Shown here one piece after another: positions 6,672 through 15,136 of a DNA stretch of 19,130 bases. The stretch is from positions 1 through 19,130 of the forward strand of contig JAJUHD010000024.1 in NCBI GenBank assembly GCA_029268085.1, written 5' to 3'. Source of the stretch: Bacillota bacterium (GTDB taxonomy: Bacteria; Bacillota; Clostridia; Oscillospirales; Oscillospiraceae). The position numbers and the translations under genes were made by a program. The stretch's first letter is position 1, and every line of letters starts with the position of its first letter. The notes beneath the pieces were generated by a model. It worked only from the letters and a program-made list of their open reading frames with translations. It did no database searches and had not been told where the DNA came from.

Positions 6672-7402
6672 AAGAAAAAACGGCCGTAATAACCGGCGGC
6701 TCCAGAGGTATAGGCGCCGCGATCGCCCTGAAATTCGCTTCACTGGGCGCGAACATTGCCGTGATATATGCGGGAAACCATGAAGCGGCAATGAGAGTCT
6801 GCGAAATATGCCGTATCAAACACGGTGTTAAGGCGATTGCCTTCTGCTGTGACGTTTCGGACTATGAAGCTTCGAAAAAGACGGTAGCGGATATTAAAAG
6901 TGAGTTTGGTACTGTCGATATTCTGGTCAACAACGCCGGAATTACGCGCGACGGGCTGATCGCCGCCATGAAGGAAAAGGATTTTGACGATGTGATCGCC
7001 GCAAATCTAAAGGGCGCGTTCAATATGATCCGCCACTGCTCACCGATTTTTATCAAAAACCGAAGCGGTAAGATAATCAATATCAGCTCAGTTGTCGGGC
7101 TGGCGGGAAACGCCGGACAGGCCAACTATGCCGCTTCAAAGGCCGGCCTGATAGGGCTGACGAAATCAGTCGCCCGCGAGCTTGCCGGCAGGAACATCAC
7201 CTGCAACGCGATAGCACCGGGCTTTATCAGGACAGACATGACAAAGGACATCGAGGATTCGGGCAGGCTTGCCGAGGGCATCCCGATGAAGAGGATAGGC
7301 TCACCCGAGGATGTCGCGGAGGCGGCGGCTTTTCTTGCCGGAAACGGCTCCGATTACATAACGGGCGAGGTCATCAGAGTAGACGGCGGAATGGCCATGT
7401 AA
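6665..7402 (+). CDS. fabG: 3-oxoacyl-ACP reductase
   Basis: The product is 245 residues, a classical short-chain dehydrogenase that reduces 3-oxoacyl-ACP to 3-hydroxyacyl-ACP with NADPH. The cofactor loop is TGGSRGIG at 10-17, NNAG is at about 89-92, and the active-site tetrad reads N114, S142 (INISSVVG), Y155 and K159 (NYAASKAG). PGFIRTDMT follows, and the C-terminus ends VDGGMAM as in FabG. The ATG lies inside the end of fabD, with a GAGGAGGT site upstream. The family is large and FabG-like proteins have many substrates, but position between fabD and fabF makes the fatty acid role secure. Confidence 0.96.
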   Translation: MLKEKTAVITGGSRGIGAAIALKFASLGANIAVIYAGNHEAAMRVCEICRIKHGVKAIAFCCDVSDYEASKKTVADIKSEFGTVDILVNNAGITRDGLIAAMKEKDFDDVIAANLKGAFNMIRHCSPIFIKNRSGKIINISSVVGLAGNAGQANYAASKAGLIGLTKSVARELAGRNITCNAIAPGFIRTDMTKDIEDSGRLAEGIPMKRIGSPEDVAEAAAFLAGNGSDYITGEVIRVDGGMAM

Positions 7403-7418
7403 GGAGGTACAAAGCTTG
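7401..7418 (+). promoter_or_regulatory. Strong ribosome binding site paired with a TTG start for fabF
   Basis: AAGGAGGT at 7401-7408 is a near-perfect Shine-Dalgarno sequence overlapping the fabG stop. It sits seven bases before TTG at 7416. No ATG or GTG in frame is consistent with the N-terminal RRVVVTGLG that all FabF proteins have. The TTG is therefore the start. Confidence 0.8.
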
Positions 7419-8645
7419 CGAAGAGTTGTTGTGACCGGCTTGGGCGTTATCAGCCCGGTCGGCAATACAATAAATGATTTCTGGGGAAGCCTTCTCGGAG
7501 GAAGGCACGGTATCGCGCCCATTACAAAGTTCGATACAACGGAATTTAAGGCAAAGCTGGCGGCGGAGGTAAAGGCTTTCAACGCCAGAGACTATATGGA
7601 AAAGGCGGAGATGCTCCGGAGCGATCTGTATGCGCAGTTTGCTCTGGCGGCTGCCTGTCAGGCGGCAGAGGAAAGCGGCGTCATCGGCACGCTTCCGCCC
7701 GAACGGGTCGCGGTATATTTCGGCTCGGGAATCGGCGGGATACAGACCTTCACAAACGAGCTTGATAAGCTGCGTACAAGAGGCCCGGGAAGAGTTTCGC
7801 CCTATTTTATTCCCATGCTCATAGCGAATATGGCTTCAGGGCTGATAGCAATAAGGTTCAACTGCAAGGGTGCGGCTATGCCGTCGGTCACTGCGTGCGC
7901 ATCGGGGGCGAACGCCATCGGCGAGGCTCTTCGGGTTATTCGCCACGGTTACGCGGATGCCGTCATCACAGGAGGGGCCGAGGCTTCGATCACTGAATGC
8001 GGCGTTGCGGGTTTTGTCAATATGCAGGCGCTTTCCGTTTCCGAGAATCCCGACGCGGCATCCCTGCCTTTTGACCGCAGACGCGGAGGCTTCATAATTG
8101 GGGAAGGCGGAGCGGCCCTTGTGCTTGAGGAATATGAGCACGCAATGAACCGCGGGGCGAAGATATACGGCGAGGTTTGCGGCTATGGCTCGACCTGCGA
8201 TGCTTATCATATTACCGCGCCGAGACCGGACGCCGAAGGCGGAGCCCGGGCTATGGCCGACGCTCTGGCGGAAGCGGGATACACCGGAACCGAAAGCGTC
8301 TATGTCAATGCTCACGGAACCGGAACGCCGCTGAACGATATCGCGGAAACGCTTGCCATAAAAAAGGCGTTTGGAGAAGAGAAAGCCAAGGAAGTTCTCA
8401 TAAGCTCCACCAAGTCCATGACCGGACATATGCTGGGAGCGGCTGGCGCGGCTGAGGCCATAGTCTGTCTGAAGGCCCTTTCCGAAGGGATTATACCGCC
8501 GACCCTCAACCTGACAGAGCCCGATCCCGAATGTGATCTGAACTATGTCCCATGCAGGGCCGTCAGTGCGGATATTGAGCTGGCGGTTTCGAATTCGCTG
8601 GGCTTCGGCGGACATAACGCGTGCCTTGCCTTCAGGAAGGTGTGA
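7416..8645 (+). CDS. fabF: Beta-ketoacyl-ACP synthase II
   Basis: The product is 409 residues, the expected FabF length. It condenses malonyl-ACP with acyl-ACP, extending the chain by two carbons. The N-terminus RRVVVTGLGVISPVG is diagnostic. The Cys-His-His triad is readable: C161 in VTACASGANAIGE, H300 in VNAHGTGTPLND and H338 in STKSMTGHMLGAAGAAE, with K333 just before. SLGFGGHNACLAF lies near the C-terminus. The start is TTG with a strong ribosome binding site. The triad is Cys-His-His, not Cys-His-Asn, so this is not a FabH-type initiating synthase. It is the only ketosynthase in the operon. Confidence 0.97.
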   Translation: MRRVVVTGLGVISPVGNTINDFWGSLLGGRHGIAPITKFDTTEFKAKLAAEVKAFNARDYMEKAEMLRSDLYAQFALAAACQAAEESGVIGTLPPERVAVYFGSGIGGIQTFTNELDKLRTRGPGRVSPYFIPMLIANMASGLIAIRFNCKGAAMPSVTACASGANAIGEALRVIRHGYADAVITGGAEASITECGVAGFVNMQALSVSENPDAASLPFDRRRGGFIIGEGGAALVLEEYEHAMNRGAKIYGEVCGYGSTCDAYHITAPRPDAEGGARAMADALAEAGYTGTESVYVNAHGTGTPLNDIAETLAIKKAFGEEKAKEVLISSTKSMTGHMLGAAGAAEAIVCLKALSEGIIPPTLNLTEPDPECDLNYVPCRAVSADIELAVSNSLGFGGHNACLAFRKV

Positions 8646-8646
8646 A

Positions 8647-9060
8647 ATGGAAGAAACGATTATTCGAAAATACGCGGGACTGATGCGTGAGCTGGGGCTG
8701 ACCGTGCTTGAGATAAGCGAAAACGGAAGCTCGGTACGCCTTGAGTTAAGCTCCTCTTTACAGGAACCTGCTCAGTATATAAAGCCGAAAATAATTGAAC
8801 AGGCAGAAACGGGTGCCGATTTAATTGAATTCCGTTCCCCGATGGTCGGCGTGTTCTACAGATCGCCGGCAGAGAATGAAGCGCCCTTTGTCAAAGTCGG
8901 AGATGCCGTACATAAGGGCGACGTCCTTTGCATAATCGAGGCGATGAAGCTGATGAACGAGATTGTTGCCGAGCAGGACGGGATAGTTGCCGAGATCTGC
9001 GCCGAAAACAATCAGGTCGTCGATTTCGGGCATGTTCTGTTTAAATTCAGAAAGGGTTAG
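8647..9060 (+). CDS. accB: Biotin carboxyl carrier protein of acetyl-CoA carboxylase
   Basis: The product is 137 residues, slightly shorter than many BCCPs. The C-terminal half is a biotinyl domain with EAMKLMNEI, in which K101 is the lysine biotinylated by BirA. SPMVGVFYRSP at about 64-74 is the conserved start of that domain. The N-terminal helix (about 1-35) and a short linker at about 36-60 connect the carrier to the complex. It shuttles carboxybiotin between AccC and AccAD. The ATG at 8647 has AGGAAGG at 8634-8640. The open frame extends upstream to 8545, but that part is inside fabF and unlike any BCCP. It starts one base after the fabF stop and is followed two bases later by fabZ. Confidence 0.95.
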   Translation: MEETIIRKYAGLMRELGLTVLEISENGSSVRLELSSSLQEPAQYIKPKIIEQAETGADLIEFRSPMVGVFYRSPAENEAPFVKVGDAVHKGDVLCIIEAMKLMNEIVAEQDGIVAEICAENNQVVDFGHVLFKFRKG

Positions 9061-9062
9061 GC

Positions 9063-9479
9063 ATGAATCAGGAGGAAATCAAAAAGATACTTCCTCATCG
9101 TGACAATATGCTGCTTATCGAGGAAGTCTATGAAAAAGACGGCGCGGCATTCGGCAAGTACTGCGTCCGCGGCGACGAATGGTTTTTGCAGGGGCATTTT
9201 CCAGAAAACCCGATAGTCCCCGGCGTTATCCTCTGCGAGATGCTGGCGCAGTCTGCCTGCGTGCTTTTGAAAGATAAAATTGCCGCCGGCAGCCTGCCGC
9301 TCTTTACGGGGCTGGACAGCGTACGTTTCAGAACGTCTGTAAAGCCGGGCGACACATTTGAAACGGAATGCAGGATAGTCCGCGCAAAGCCCCCCTTCTA
9401 TTTTGCCGAGGGAAAAGGCTCGGTTGCGGGAACGCTCTGCGTCAAAGCTGAGTTTTCCTTCGCGGTTACAGGAGATTAA
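9063..9479 (+). CDS. fabZ: 3-hydroxyacyl-ACP dehydratase
   Basis: The product is 138 residues, a single hotdog domain as in FabZ. It dehydrates 3-hydroxyacyl-ACP to trans-2-enoyl-ACP, the substrate of FabK. ILPHRDNMLLIE at about 9-20 is the N-terminal signature. The catalytic pair is H45 in GHFPENPIVPG and E59 in CEMLAQSA. It lies between accB and accC, the usual clostridial and lactobacillal arrangement. No isomerising FabM or FabN is visible, so how unsaturated fatty acids arise is not shown by this window. The length and the NIxP-like PENPIVPG loop fit FabZ more than FabA. Confidence 0.95.
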   Translation: MNQEEIKKILPHRDNMLLIEEVYEKDGAAFGKYCVRGDEWFLQGHFPENPIVPGVILCEMLAQSACVLLKDKIAAGSLPLFTGLDSVRFRTSVKPGDTFETECRIVRAKPPFYFAEGKGSVAGTLCVKAEFSFAVTGD

Positions 9480-9481
9480 GC

Positions 9482-10792
9482 ATGTTTTCAAAGATACTCA
9501 TTGCAAACCGGGGCGAGATCGCGGTTCGTATTATCCGTGCCTGCAAGGAAATGGGCATTTCTACCGTTGCGATCTATTCGGAGGCCGACGCCGAAGCGCT
9601 TCATGTCGCGCTCGCCGACGAGAGCTATTGCGTCGGCAAGGCGAACGCTGCCGACAGTTATCTGAACGAGGAGCGCATTATCTGTGCGGCTCTTGCCGCA
9701 GGCGCCCAGGCGATACATCCCGGCTACGGCTTTTTATCGGAAAACGCTCATTTTGCGGAGCTTTGCCGGAATAATTGGCTGGTATTCATCGGTCCCTCGC
9801 CCGAGAGCATGAAAGAACTTGGTGATAAGGAGCGCATCAAACGGCTGATGTCTGATGCGGGCCTTGCGGTAATTCCCGGCTCCGAAGTGCTTGCTACGCT
9901 TCAGGATGCCCGGCGGGCGGCTGAAAAAATCGGCTATCCCGTTATGCTCAAAGCCCGTTCCGGCGGCGGAGGACGCGGTATCCGGCTCGTAAAGGACGAA
10001 ACGGAGCTTGAATCCGCATACTTCTCGGCAAGCTCTGAGGGTACCGCGGCTTTTGGCGACGGCGCCGTTTACATGGAAAAATACATAAACCCCGCGCGGC
10101 ATATAGAGCTTCAAATTCTCGCTGATGAAGCCGGAAATGTCGTATGCCTCGGCGAGCGCGACTGCTCGGTTCAGCGGCACAACCAGAAGCTTATTGAGGA
10201 ATCCCCTTCTCCGGCCGTAGATGAAAAAACAAGAGCGGCGTTTATGGAGAGGGCTGTTTATGCCGTCAAAAAAATCGGTTACGTCGGGGCCGGCACATTG
10301 GAGTTCCTTTATGATAAGACCGGAAATTTTTATTTCATGGAAATGAACGTCCGCCTTCAGGTCGAGCATACCGTCACCGAAATGCTGACCGGAATCGACC
10401 TTGTCAAATGGCAGATACGCGTTGCGGCCGGTATGCCTCTCAATTTCCGCCAGAACGATATTATTCTGAACGGGTCTTCAATTGAGTGCAGGATCAACGC
10501 TCTTTCCCCGGGAAAGGTCGGCTTCCTGCATATACCCGGCGGACCCAAAGTCCGGTTCGATACCTATCTCACTTCGGGCGTCGCTATTACGCCCTATTAT
10601 GATTCGCTGCTCGGCAAGCTCATTGTGAACGCGGGAACCCGCGAAGAGGCGCTCAGAAAAATGAAGGCGGCGCTCTGCGAGCTTGTCATTGAAGGCGTCC
10701 CTAACAACATAGAGGAACAGCTTGGGATCATTGGCAGCGAGAAATTTATGACCGGCAGATATGATCTGGATTTTTTCAAAAGCGAGGTGTAA
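9482..10792 (+). CDS. accC: Biotin carboxylase subunit of acetyl-CoA carboxylase
   Basis: The product is 436 residues, a little shorter than the usual 445-450. It carboxylates biotin on AccB using ATP and bicarbonate. The N-terminal domain begins KILIANRGEIAVRIIRACKE and includes AIHPGYGFLSEN at about 78-89. The ATP-grasp domain has the lysine in PVMLKA (K157) and the glycine-rich loop SGGGGRGI at about 160-167. It also has YMEKYINPARHIELQ at about 197-211, and the active-site segment MNVRLQVEHTVTE at about 288-300 with R291. That last segment usually reads MNTRIQVEHPVTE, so three positions differ conservatively. The C-terminal domain starts with GSSIECRINA. AGGAGA at 9470-9475 precedes the ATG. 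A carboxylase for another acyl-CoA is unlikely, given accB, accD and accA alongside. Confidence 0.96.
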   Translation: MFSKILIANRGEIAVRIIRACKEMGISTVAIYSEADAEALHVALADESYCVGKANAADSYLNEERIICAALAAGAQAIHPGYGFLSENAHFAELCRNNWLVFIGPSPESMKELGDKERIKRLMSDAGLAVIPGSEVLATLQDARRAAEKIGYPVMLKARSGGGGRGIRLVKDETELESAYFSASSEGTAAFGDGAVYMEKYINPARHIELQILADEAGNVVCLGERDCSVQRHNQKLIEESPSPAVDEKTRAAFMERAVYAVKKIGYVGAGTLEFLYDKTGNFYFMEMNVRLQVEHTVTEMLTGIDLVKWQIRVAAGMPLNFRQNDIILNGSSIECRINALSPGKVGFLHIPGGPKVRFDTYLTSGVAITPYYDSLLGKLIVNAGTREEALRKMKAALCELVIEGVPNNIEEQLGIIGSEKFMTGRYDLDFFKSEV

Positions 10793-10798
10793 CGCTTG
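10784..10798 (+). promoter_or_regulatory. Ribosome binding site and TTG start of accD
   Basis: GAGGTG at 10784-10789 lies six bases before TTG at 10796, just after the accC stop. The encoded [10 protein letters not shown] matches the start of typical clostridial AccD proteins. No ATG or GTG nearby is in frame before the zinc ribbon. This is the second TTG start in the operon. Confidence 0.7.
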
Positions 10799-11662
10799 AT
10801 CTTTGAACACTTCCTGCGCAAGCCGAAAAACGAGCTTGAAAAGGGCGGCAGACAAACAGTGCCGGTGCCTGCGGACGAAAACGAGCCGTCGGAAACCTGT
10901 CCGGACTGCCGGAAGCAGGTCCCGATGAGCCAGATATGGGGAAACCTCAATACCTGCGCCTGCGGACACCATTTTCGCATGAGCGCAAGACAGAGAATCA
11001 AAATTATCACGGACAGCGGTTCCTTCGCGGAGACGGACAAGTATATTGTCTCAAACGATCCGCTTGGCTTCCCGGGCTACGGAAATAAGCTCGATATTGC
11101 CCGTAACGCCAGCGGCGAGGACGAAGCGGTGATCTGCGGAACCGCCGAGATCGGCGGAGAAGCCTGCTGCCTGTTCGTCATGGAGCCTTCCTTTATGATG
11201 GGCAGCATGGGGATCGCCGTCGGCGAAAAGATAACGCGCCTGTTTGAGCTGGCAACATCGAAGCGGCTTCCCATAGTGGGCTATACCGTTTCAGGCGGGG
11301 CGCGAATGCAGGAGGGAATCCTTTCGCTTATGCAGATGGCCAAGACCAGCGCGGCTGTCAGGCGGCACAGTGATCAGGGGCTATTTTACCTTGCCGTTCT
11401 CACCGACCCGACAACGGGCGGCGTAACGGCGAGCTTTGCCTCCGAAGCGGATGTCATTCTGGCCGAGCCGGGAGCCACAATAGGCTTTGCGGGCGCGAGA
11501 GTGATTGAGCAGACGACACGGAAAAAACTGCCGCAGGGCTTCCAGAAATCGGAATTTTTGATGGAGCACGGGTTCATAGACGCGATAGTACCGAGACAGG
11601 AGCAGAAGCGGGCCGTTGCGCAGCTGCTTAAACTGTACAGCCAAGGAGCGAAAAATGAGTAA
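10796..11662 (+). CDS. accD: Acetyl-CoA carboxylase carboxyltransferase subunit beta
   Basis: The product is 288 residues, typical for AccD. With AccA it transfers CO2 from carboxybiotin to acetyl-CoA, giving malonyl-CoA. An N-terminal zinc ribbon is followed by a crotonase-like carboxyltransferase domain. The domain shows [19 protein letters not shown] (about 123-141), [19 protein letters not shown] (about 165-183) and [14 protein letters not shown] (about 201-214). [10 protein letters not shown] follows. In the ribbon the first cysteine pair is C35 and C38 (CPDC), as usual. The second reads CAC (C54, C56) before GHHF, one residue shorter than the common CxxC. The start is TTG with GAGGTG six bases upstream. 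The 3' end overlaps accA by eight bases. Confidence 0.95.
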   Translation: MIFEHFLRKPKNELEKGGRQTVPVPADENEPSETCPDCRKQVPMSQIWGNLNTCACGHHFRMSARQRIKIITDSGSFAETDKYIVSNDPLGFPGYGNKLDIARNASGEDEAVICGTAEIGGEACCLFVMEPSFMMGSMGIAVGEKITRLFELATSKRLPIVGYTVSGGARMQEGILSLMQMAKTSAAVRRHSDQGLFYLAVLTDPTTGGVTASFASEADVILAEPGATIGFAGARVIEQTTRKKLPQGFQKSEFLMEHGFIDAIVPRQEQKRAVAQLLKLYSQGAKNE

Positions 11663-12497
11663 ATCGGCAATTGACAGGGTCAGGCTCGCAAGATCGAACG
11701 ACAGGCCCACCGGCAAGGACTACATAGACCATATTTTCGAGGGCTTTTTTGAGCTTCACGGCGACCGCCGCTTCGGAGACGATCCCGCGGTCATCGGCGG
11801 CGTCGCTCTTCTTGACGGTCGGCCCGTAACGGTCGTTGCAATAGAAAAAGGCAGCACCGCAAAGGAGCGCATGGCGCGGAATTTCGGCGCTCCGAATCCC
11901 GAGGGCTACCGGAAGGCGCTTCGGCTGATGAAGCAGGCGGAGAAATTTCGCCGGCCCGTCGTATGCTTTATCGACACCTCTGGAGCTTACTGCGGGATAG
12001 GCGCGGAGGAACGAGGACAGGGGCAGGCGATAGCGGAAAACCTGACGGAGATGGCGGCCCTTAAAACCCCTGTCATAGCGATACTGATCGGGGAAGGCGG
12101 AAGCGGCGGCGCGCTTGCTCTAGCCGTTGCTGACGAGGTCTGGATGCTTGAAAACGCAATCTACTCCGTAATTTCTCCGGAGGGCTGCGCGAGCATCCTC
12201 TGGAAGGATTCCGGACGCGCCGCAGAGGCTGCGGAATGCCTCAGACTTACGGCGCAGGACGCGCTTTCCCTGTCTGTTATTGAAAGGATAATTCCGGAAA
12301 AGAAGCTCGGTGAAGAAAGCTTTTATCAAGCCTTAAGACAGGAGCTTGTCACTAAGCTGAGGAAGCTTGCAGCATTTTCTATTGGAGAATTGACAGCAAA
12401 TCGTTACAGGAGGTTTCGTTCCTTTGGGGCCGCGCATCTGACGGAAGCCGAAAAGCCTGAAAAAGACAAGGCCGGACCTGAGGAGGGTATAAAATGA
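11655..12497 (+). CDS. accA: Acetyl-CoA carboxylase carboxyltransferase subunit alpha
   Basis: The product is 280 residues, on the short side for AccA but usual among Clostridia. It pairs with AccD to form the carboxyltransferase. [22 protein letters not shown] at about 22-43 is the family's early motif. [49 protein letters not shown] and [12 protein letters not shown] follow in order. The S and C in DTSGAYCG replace the prolines of proteobacterial enzymes, as known in clostridial Acc[14 protein letters not shown] is near residues 173-185. The ATG at 11655 follows AAGGAG; the open frame reaches back to 11616, but that stretch is inside accD. The stop overlaps the next gene as ATGA. Confidence 0.95.
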   Translation: MSKSAIDRVRLARSNDRPTGKDYIDHIFEGFFELHGDRRFGDDPAVIGGVALLDGRPVTVVAIEKGSTAKERMARNFGAPNPEGYRKALRLMKQAEKFRRPVVCFIDTSGAYCGIGAEERGQGQAIAENLTEMAALKTPVIAILIGEGGSGGALALAVADEVWMLENAIYSVISPEGCASILWKDSGRAAEAAECLRLTAQDALSLSVIERIIPEKKLGEESFYQALRQELVTKLRKLAAFSIGELTANRYRRFRSFGAAHLTEAEKPEKDKAGPEEGIK

Positions 12498-14122
12498 GCA
12501 TATATAAACAGTTCTGCGAAGAAAGGTTCGATGAAAACGGAAATCTCGTCGATTTTAAAATCAAATATCCGGACGATTTTAACTTCGGTTATGACGTTGT
12601 AGACCGTATCGCCGAAACGGAACCCGACAAAACCGCGCTTGTATGGTGCAATACGGAAGGGGAGGAGCGCATCTTCTCTTTCAGTGATATTCAGGCACTC
12701 AGCAACAAAGCCGCAAACGTATTCAGGGCGCACGGAATCGAAAAGGGCGACAGAGTCATGGTCATGCTGAAAAGGCACTATGAATACTGGTACACCGTTG
12801 TTGCGTTGCACAAGCTCGGCGCAATACTTGTACCGGTCACACATATGCTGACAGAGGATGACATCAAGTACAGAGTCAACAGTGCGGAAATCAAAGCCGC
12901 CGTATGCACGCCGGAGGAAGATATACCCCAGAGGATGCTGGAGGTTAAAAAAGCCTGTCCCAGCCTCCGCCTGCTGTGGACAGTCCAAAAATCGGTCAAT
13001 TCCTTTGAAAATCTTTCGGAGGAAATGGAAAGAGCTTCGGATAAGCTGGAACGCGCACCTACTTCCGCGTCAGACCCGCTGGTTATGTACTTTACCTCGG
13101 GAACGACGGGATACCCGAAGGGAGTCATCCACGACCACAGCTATCCGCTGTCCCATATAATTACAGCGAAATACTGGCAGCAGGTTATCGACGGCGGGCT
13201 ACATTTCACCGTTGCAGAAACGGGATGGGCAAAGACGTCCTGGGGCAAGCTTTATGGCCAGTGGCTTGCGGGCAGCGCGGTGATGGTCTTCGATTTTGAT
13301 AATTTCGATCCGAAGCAGCTTATGACGGTCATCAACCGCTACGGCGTGACGACCTTCTGCGCGCCTCCGACCGTATACAGGTACCTTGTAAAAAAAGGCA
13401 TCGTGGATATGCCTAGCCTCAGGCACGCCTCGACGGCCGGCGAAGCGCTGAACCCGGAAGTGTTCAAACGGTTTATGGAACGTACCGGAATCCCTCTTAT
13501 GGAGGGCTTCGGACAGACGGAATCCGCATTGATACTCGCAAATCTCGCAGGCAGTGTTTCAAAGCCCGGCTCTATGGGCAAACCCTCTCCTATGTACCAT
13601 GTCGAGCTGCTCAGGGAAGACGGAACTCCCGCCGAAACAAACGAGATCGGCGAAATCGTTATTGTTCCTCCAAAAGACGGAAAGCAGGCAGGAATTTTTA
13701 CCGGATACCATGAAAATCCCGCACTGTACGAACAGGCGTGGCGAGGAGGTGTATATCACACCGGAGACACCGCATGGAGAGACGAGGACGGCTATTATTG
13801 GTTCAACGGACGTATCGACGATGTGATAAAGACCTGCGGCTTCCGCGTAGGGCCTTTTGAAATTGAAAACGTTTTGATGGAGCATCCCGCCGTTCTGGAA
13901 TGCTCGGTTGTGGGTATTCCCGACCAGCTTCGCGGGCAGGCTATCAAGGCGGTGGTTGTTTTGGCCCCCGGATTTGCGGAATCCGCCTCGCTGCTCAAAG
14001 AAATCCGCGAATTTTGCAACGCCAGAGTCGCGGAATATAAATGGATACGCAATATCGAATTCGCATCCGCCCTTCCAAAAACAATTAGCGGAAAAATCCG
14101 CAGAGTAGAGCTAAGGGCATAA
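12494..14122 (+). CDS. AMP-binding acyl-CoA synthetase, medium-chain acyl-CoA ligase-like
   Basis: The product is 542 residues and belongs to the adenylate-forming (ANL) superfamily. Such enzymes activate a carboxylic acid with ATP and join it to CoA through an acyl-AMP. The P-loop is [10 protein letters not shown] at 201-210. GFGQTES at about 338-344 is the adenine-binding motif. [13 protein letters not shown] at about 421-433 and the hinge GRIDDVIK (about 439-446) lead to [11 protein letters not shown]534 in KTISGKIRR is the catalytic lysine. [20 protein letters not shown] (about 241-260) resembles the ACSM/benzoate-CoA ligase branch more than long-chain FadD or acetyl-CoA synthetase. It overlaps accA by four bases (ATGA) and has AGGAGGG at 12481-12487, so it is the last gene of the fatty acid operon. 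Substrate is unknown. A role in activating exogenous fatty acids or a primer acid is inference. Confidence 0.85.
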   Translation: MSIYKQFCEERFDENGNLVDFKIKYPDDFNFGYDVVDRIAETEPDKTALVWCNTEGEERIFSFSDIQALSNKAANVFRAHGIEKGDRVMVMLKRHYEYWYTVVALHKLGAILVPVTHMLTEDDIKYRVNSAEIKAAVCTPEEDIPQRMLEVKKACPSLRLLWTVQKSVNSFENLSEEMERASDKLERAPTSASDPLVMYFTSGTTGYPKGVIHDHSYPLSHIITAKYWQQVIDGGLHFTVAETGWAKTSWGKLYGQWLAGSAVMVFDFDNFDPKQLMTVINRYGVTTFCAPPTVYRYLVKKGIVDMPSLRHASTAGEALNPEVFKRFMERTGIPLMEGFGQTESALILANLAGSVSKPGSMGKPSPMYHVELLREDGTPAETNEIGEIVIVPPKDGKQAGIFTGYHENPALYEQAWRGGVYHTGDTAWRDEDGYYWFNGRIDDVIKTCGFRVGPFEIENVLMEHPAVLECSVVGIPDQLRGQAIKAVVVLAPGFAESASLLKEIREFCNARVAEYKWIRNIEFASALPKTISGKIRRVELRA

Positions 14123-14140
14123 TTACGGATTTATATATCG

Positions 14141-14175
14141 AAAGCTCCCTGAAGCATTGCTTCGGGGAGCTTTTT
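14141..14175 (+). terminator. Intrinsic terminator of the fatty acid operon, between convergent operons
   Basis: Arms 14141-14155 and 14159-14173 pair over 15 positions, with one T-G wobble and a three-base ATT loop. T residues at 14171-14175 follow the GC-rich stem. It lies 18 bases after the acyl-CoA ligase stop. It also lies ten bases beyond the prmA stop on the other strand. In that direction the T-run is only three bases, so it may work less well there. Confidence 0.88.
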
Positions 14176-14185
14176 GCTTATATTG

Positions 14186-15136
14186 TCATATTTCGGCCTT
14201 TTCAAAGCCGAGAGCTATCCAGCCGTTTTCTTCCTCAGAGCCAGTACAGGCAAAGCCCGCAAGCTCAAATTCGGAGCGCACATCGTCGGCGCGGGCATCG
14301 ATTATCCCGCTCAATACCAGCTTGCCGCCAGCCTTCAGCCTGCCGGAATAGATGGCCTTCATGGCAATATGCACATCGGAAACGATATTTGCACAGAGAA
14401 GATCATATCCGCCGCCGAGAGACTCCTCGAACCCGCGGTCTGCTAGCACATTTCCCCAACGGCCTTCAAAGCGTCCGCCGACGCCATTAAGACGTGCGTT
14501 TTCAACTGCGGTACTGACCGCGGTCTTCTCAATATCCACTCCGACCGCCGATTCTGCCCCGAGCAGGAGCGCAGCGATAGAAAGCACACCGCTTCCGCAG
14601 CCCATATCAAGAACTCTATCTCCGGCGGACAGATACGCTTCCAGAAGACGAAGGCAGACTCTTGTGGTTTCATCCTCGCCCGTTCCGAAGGATGATCCGG
14701 GGTCGATGGTAATCACAATATCGTCTCCGGCCGGGGCATATTCTTCCCATGACGGCCGGAGCACAAATCTCCTGCCCACTCGCAGGGGTTTATGAAATTT
14801 TCTCCAGCTGTTTGCCCAGTCTTCCTCATTAACGCTTGAATAACTGAGGCTGAACGAAATTCCTGCCGAAGAAAGCCGTTCGGAAATACGCGAAGCCGCT
14901 TCCGAGGGCCGCTCTCCGTCGGGAATATAGACATGTATGGAGACGCGTGTTCTGTCCTTTGATGAAAGCTTCTCGTCAATATAGTCTGCTCTGCCGATCA
15001 GCGGCAGTATCCGCTCCATATCCGAATAGTCCTCAATGAATATCCCCAGACTGGTGCTTTGCGCCGCGATTGCTTCGGCGGCGATCGCATTTTTTGCATC
15101 GACCTCGAAGATAAGATCGGTCCAGCTTGTACCCAT
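14186..15136 (-). CDS. prmA: Ribosomal protein L11 methyltransferase (PrmA family)
   Basis: The product is 316 residues, the usual PrmA size. PrmA trimethylates ribosomal protein L11 using S-adenosylmethionine. The N-terminal domain has EEDWANSWRKFHKPLRVG (about 104-121) and RPSWEEY, both strong family marks. The Rossmann methyltransferase domain has VLDMGCGSGVLSIAA at about 175-189, VGVDIE, and LLCANIVSDVH at about 246-256. The loop that normally reads FGTG-T/H/Q-H-xTT is FGTGEDETT here (about 150-158), so the conserved histidine is aspartate. The ATG at 15136 overlaps the galT stop as TGATG; an in-frame TTG one codon earlier is possible but less likely. Its placement after galactose genes may be only transcriptional convenience. 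Confidence 0.88.
   Translation of the reverse strand: MGTSWTDLIFEVDAKNAIAAEAIAAQSTSLGIFIEDYSDMERILPLIGRADYIDEKLSSKDRTRVSIHVYIPDGERPSEAASRISERLSSAGISFSLSYSSVNEEDWANSWRKFHKPLRVGRRFVLRPSWEEYAPAGDDIVITIDPGSSFGTGEDETTRVCLRLLEAYLSAGDRVLDMGCGSGVLSIAALLLGAESAVGVDIEKTAVSTAVENARLNGVGGRFEGRWGNVLADRGFEESLGGGYDLLCANIVSDVHIAMKAIYSGRLKAGGKLVLSGIIDARADDVRSEFELAGFACTGSEEENGWIALGFEKAEI

Noticed and set aside
11985..12040. Loss of prolines in the AccA DTSGAYCG segment
   Set aside because: This form is usual in clostridial AccA proteins, so it is lineage variation and not a defect.
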